The notes under the pieces are model-generated. The model was not told the origin of the DNA. It saw only the letters and a program-made list of their open reading frames with translations, and did no database searches. 64,000 nucleotides of DNA. Origin: Robbsia sp. KACC 23696 (GTDB lineage: Bacteria; Pseudomonadota; Gammaproteobacteria; Burkholderiales; Burkholderiaceae). Positions within the stretch are counted from its first letter, which is position 1. Every line of letters begins with the position of its first letter. Where the stretch lies: the NCBI RefSeq assembly GCF_039852015.1, contig NZ_CP156627.1:868001-932000 (forward strand). The letters run 5' to 3'. The translations under genes and the position numbers were made by a program. Of the stretch, positions 63,228 through 64,000 are shown one piece after another.

Positions 63228-64000
63228 ATGGGAAAGCAAGCGCCGTCAGGCGTGCCACGTCTTCTCAGCGTTGTTTTTGCCGTGCTGACCGGTTTGTATC
63301 TATTGGTCGGCGGGGTATGGCTGTCGATGATCGGTGGCTCGCTGTACTACGCCATTACCGGCGTGGTGATGCTGGTCGTCGCCGCGATGCTGGCGAAGCG
63401 CCGCGGCGCGGCCTTGGGCTTGTATGCACTGCTGTTGCTGTGCACCGTGGCATGGTCCGTGTGGGAGGCCGGCTTCGATTTCTGGGCGCTGGCGCCACGG
63501 CTCGACGTGTTGGTGATTTTCGGCGTCTGGTTGCTGCTGCCCTTCGTCTATCGCTCGCTGGTAAACACGAGCCGCGCGCCGATGGGTGCGCTGGCGGCCG
63601 GCATCGTCGTCAGCGCAGTCGTGTTGGTCTATGCGGTGTTCAATGACCCGCAAGAGATCAATGGTCGTTTGTCGCAAGCGACTGCCGCGACTGCCGGCGA
63701 CGATGGCGTCGCTGCCGCCGATTGGCCGGCATACGGCCGGACGCAGGCCGGGACGCGATACTCGCCATTGCGTTCGATCAACGCGGACAATGTGAAGGAC
63801 CTGAAGGTTGCCTGGACTTTCCGTACTGGCGATATGAAGCGCTCGTCGGATCCGGGCGAAATTACGGACGAAGTCACCCCGATCAAGGTGGGCGACCTGT
63901 TGTATCTGTGTTCGCCGCACCAGATCCTGTTTGCCCTGAATGCCGCCAGCGGTAAGGAAGTGTGGCGTTTCGATCCGCATCTCAAAACAGATCCGAGCTT
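63228..64000 (+). CDS. gcd: Membrane-bound PQQ-dependent glucose dehydrogenase (3' end beyond window)
   Basis: The first 257 residues of a quinoprotein dehydrogenase: five N-terminal membrane helices (residues about 12-140), characteristic of Gcd, followed by the start of the periplasmic eight-bladed propeller (DWPAYGRTQAGTRYSPLRSINADNVKDLKVAWTFRTGD, near 165-200) and the LLYLCSPHQILFALNAASGKEVWRFDP blade. It oxidises D-glucose to gluconolactone with electrons to ubiquinone. Its product gluconate is the substrate of the operon at 54749-58874. ATG 63228 follows gaaagagggt. Confidence 0.92.
   Translation, partial: MGKQAPSGVPRLLSVVFAVLTGLYLLVGGVWLSMIGGSLYYAITGVVMLVVAAMLAKRRGAALGLYALLLLCTVAWSVWEAGFDFWALAPRLDVLVIFGVWLLLPFVYRSLVNTSRAPMGALAAGIVVSAVVLVYAVFNDPQEINGRLSQATAATAGDDGVAAADWPAYGRTQAGTRYSPLRSINADNVKDLKVAWTFRTGDMKRSSDPGEITDEVTPIKVGDLLYLCSPHQILFALNAASGKEVWRFDPHLKTDPS

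Overview
The window looks like a chromosomal segment of a Burkholderiales bacterium, probably Burkholderiaceae. The evidence is a small exported DUF4148 protein, a Burkholderia-type 16-strand porin, many LysR regulators, high-GC codon use and periplasmic flavin/cytochrome sugar dehydrogenases. I see no rRNA, tRNA, CRISPR array, phage or insertion sequence. The species cannot be named from the sequence alone.

Layout. 1-1181: edge-truncated cytosine deaminase (minus). 1435-2343: an SDR gene. 2401-10723: one minus-strand operon with a polyamine/opine-type ABC transporter, a three-subunit HcnABC/OoxAB-like amine dehydrogenase and an NtaA-family flavin monooxygenase, with a divergent LysR gene (10852-11769). 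12111-15796: a complete three-gene membrane dehydrogenase (small subunit, GMC flavoprotein, triheme cytochrome c). 15849-17443: a second copy of that operon on the other strand, gutted by an internal deletion. 17835-25513: small exported proteins, hydrolases, a tautomerase, LysR/MFS and SDR/AraC pairs.

26030-43764 reads as a nitrogen-acquisition region: urtABCDE (urea/short-amide ABC transporter) behind a plausible NtrC site and sigma-54 promoter; a Glt-type polar amino acid transporter; a seven-gene operon accB-accC-pxpB-pxpC-accB'-pxpA-SDR; a Nac-like LysR gene; and an aminotransferase. The accB/accC/pxpB/pxpC set supplies, as separate proteins, the same domain types (BC, AHS1/AHS2, BCCP) that are fused in urea carboxylase.

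43819-54504: MFS exporter, porin, hybrid histidine kinase, a LysR remnant, a CsoR/RcnR-type regulator with an RcnA-like Ni/Co exporter, a TauE/ETHE1-type sulfur pair and gamma-glutamyltransferase. 54749-58874: gluconate 2-dehydrogenase-type operon. 59067-62115: pyruvate oxidase-like enzyme, then hisC preceded by a histidine-rich leader peptide (five consecutive His codons) and an intrinsic terminator, the layout of a translational attenuator. 62134-62829: lipocalin. 63228 to the right edge: membrane-bound PQQ glucose dehydrogenase.

The strongest observations are the his-type attenuator in front of a solitary hisC, the split urea-carboxylase-like operon inside a nitrogen-regulated neighbourhood, the internally deleted dehydrogenase operon, a LacI-family-like operator shared by two dehydrogenase operons 37 kb apart, and the transporter/dehydrogenase/monooxygenase operon of unknown substrate.
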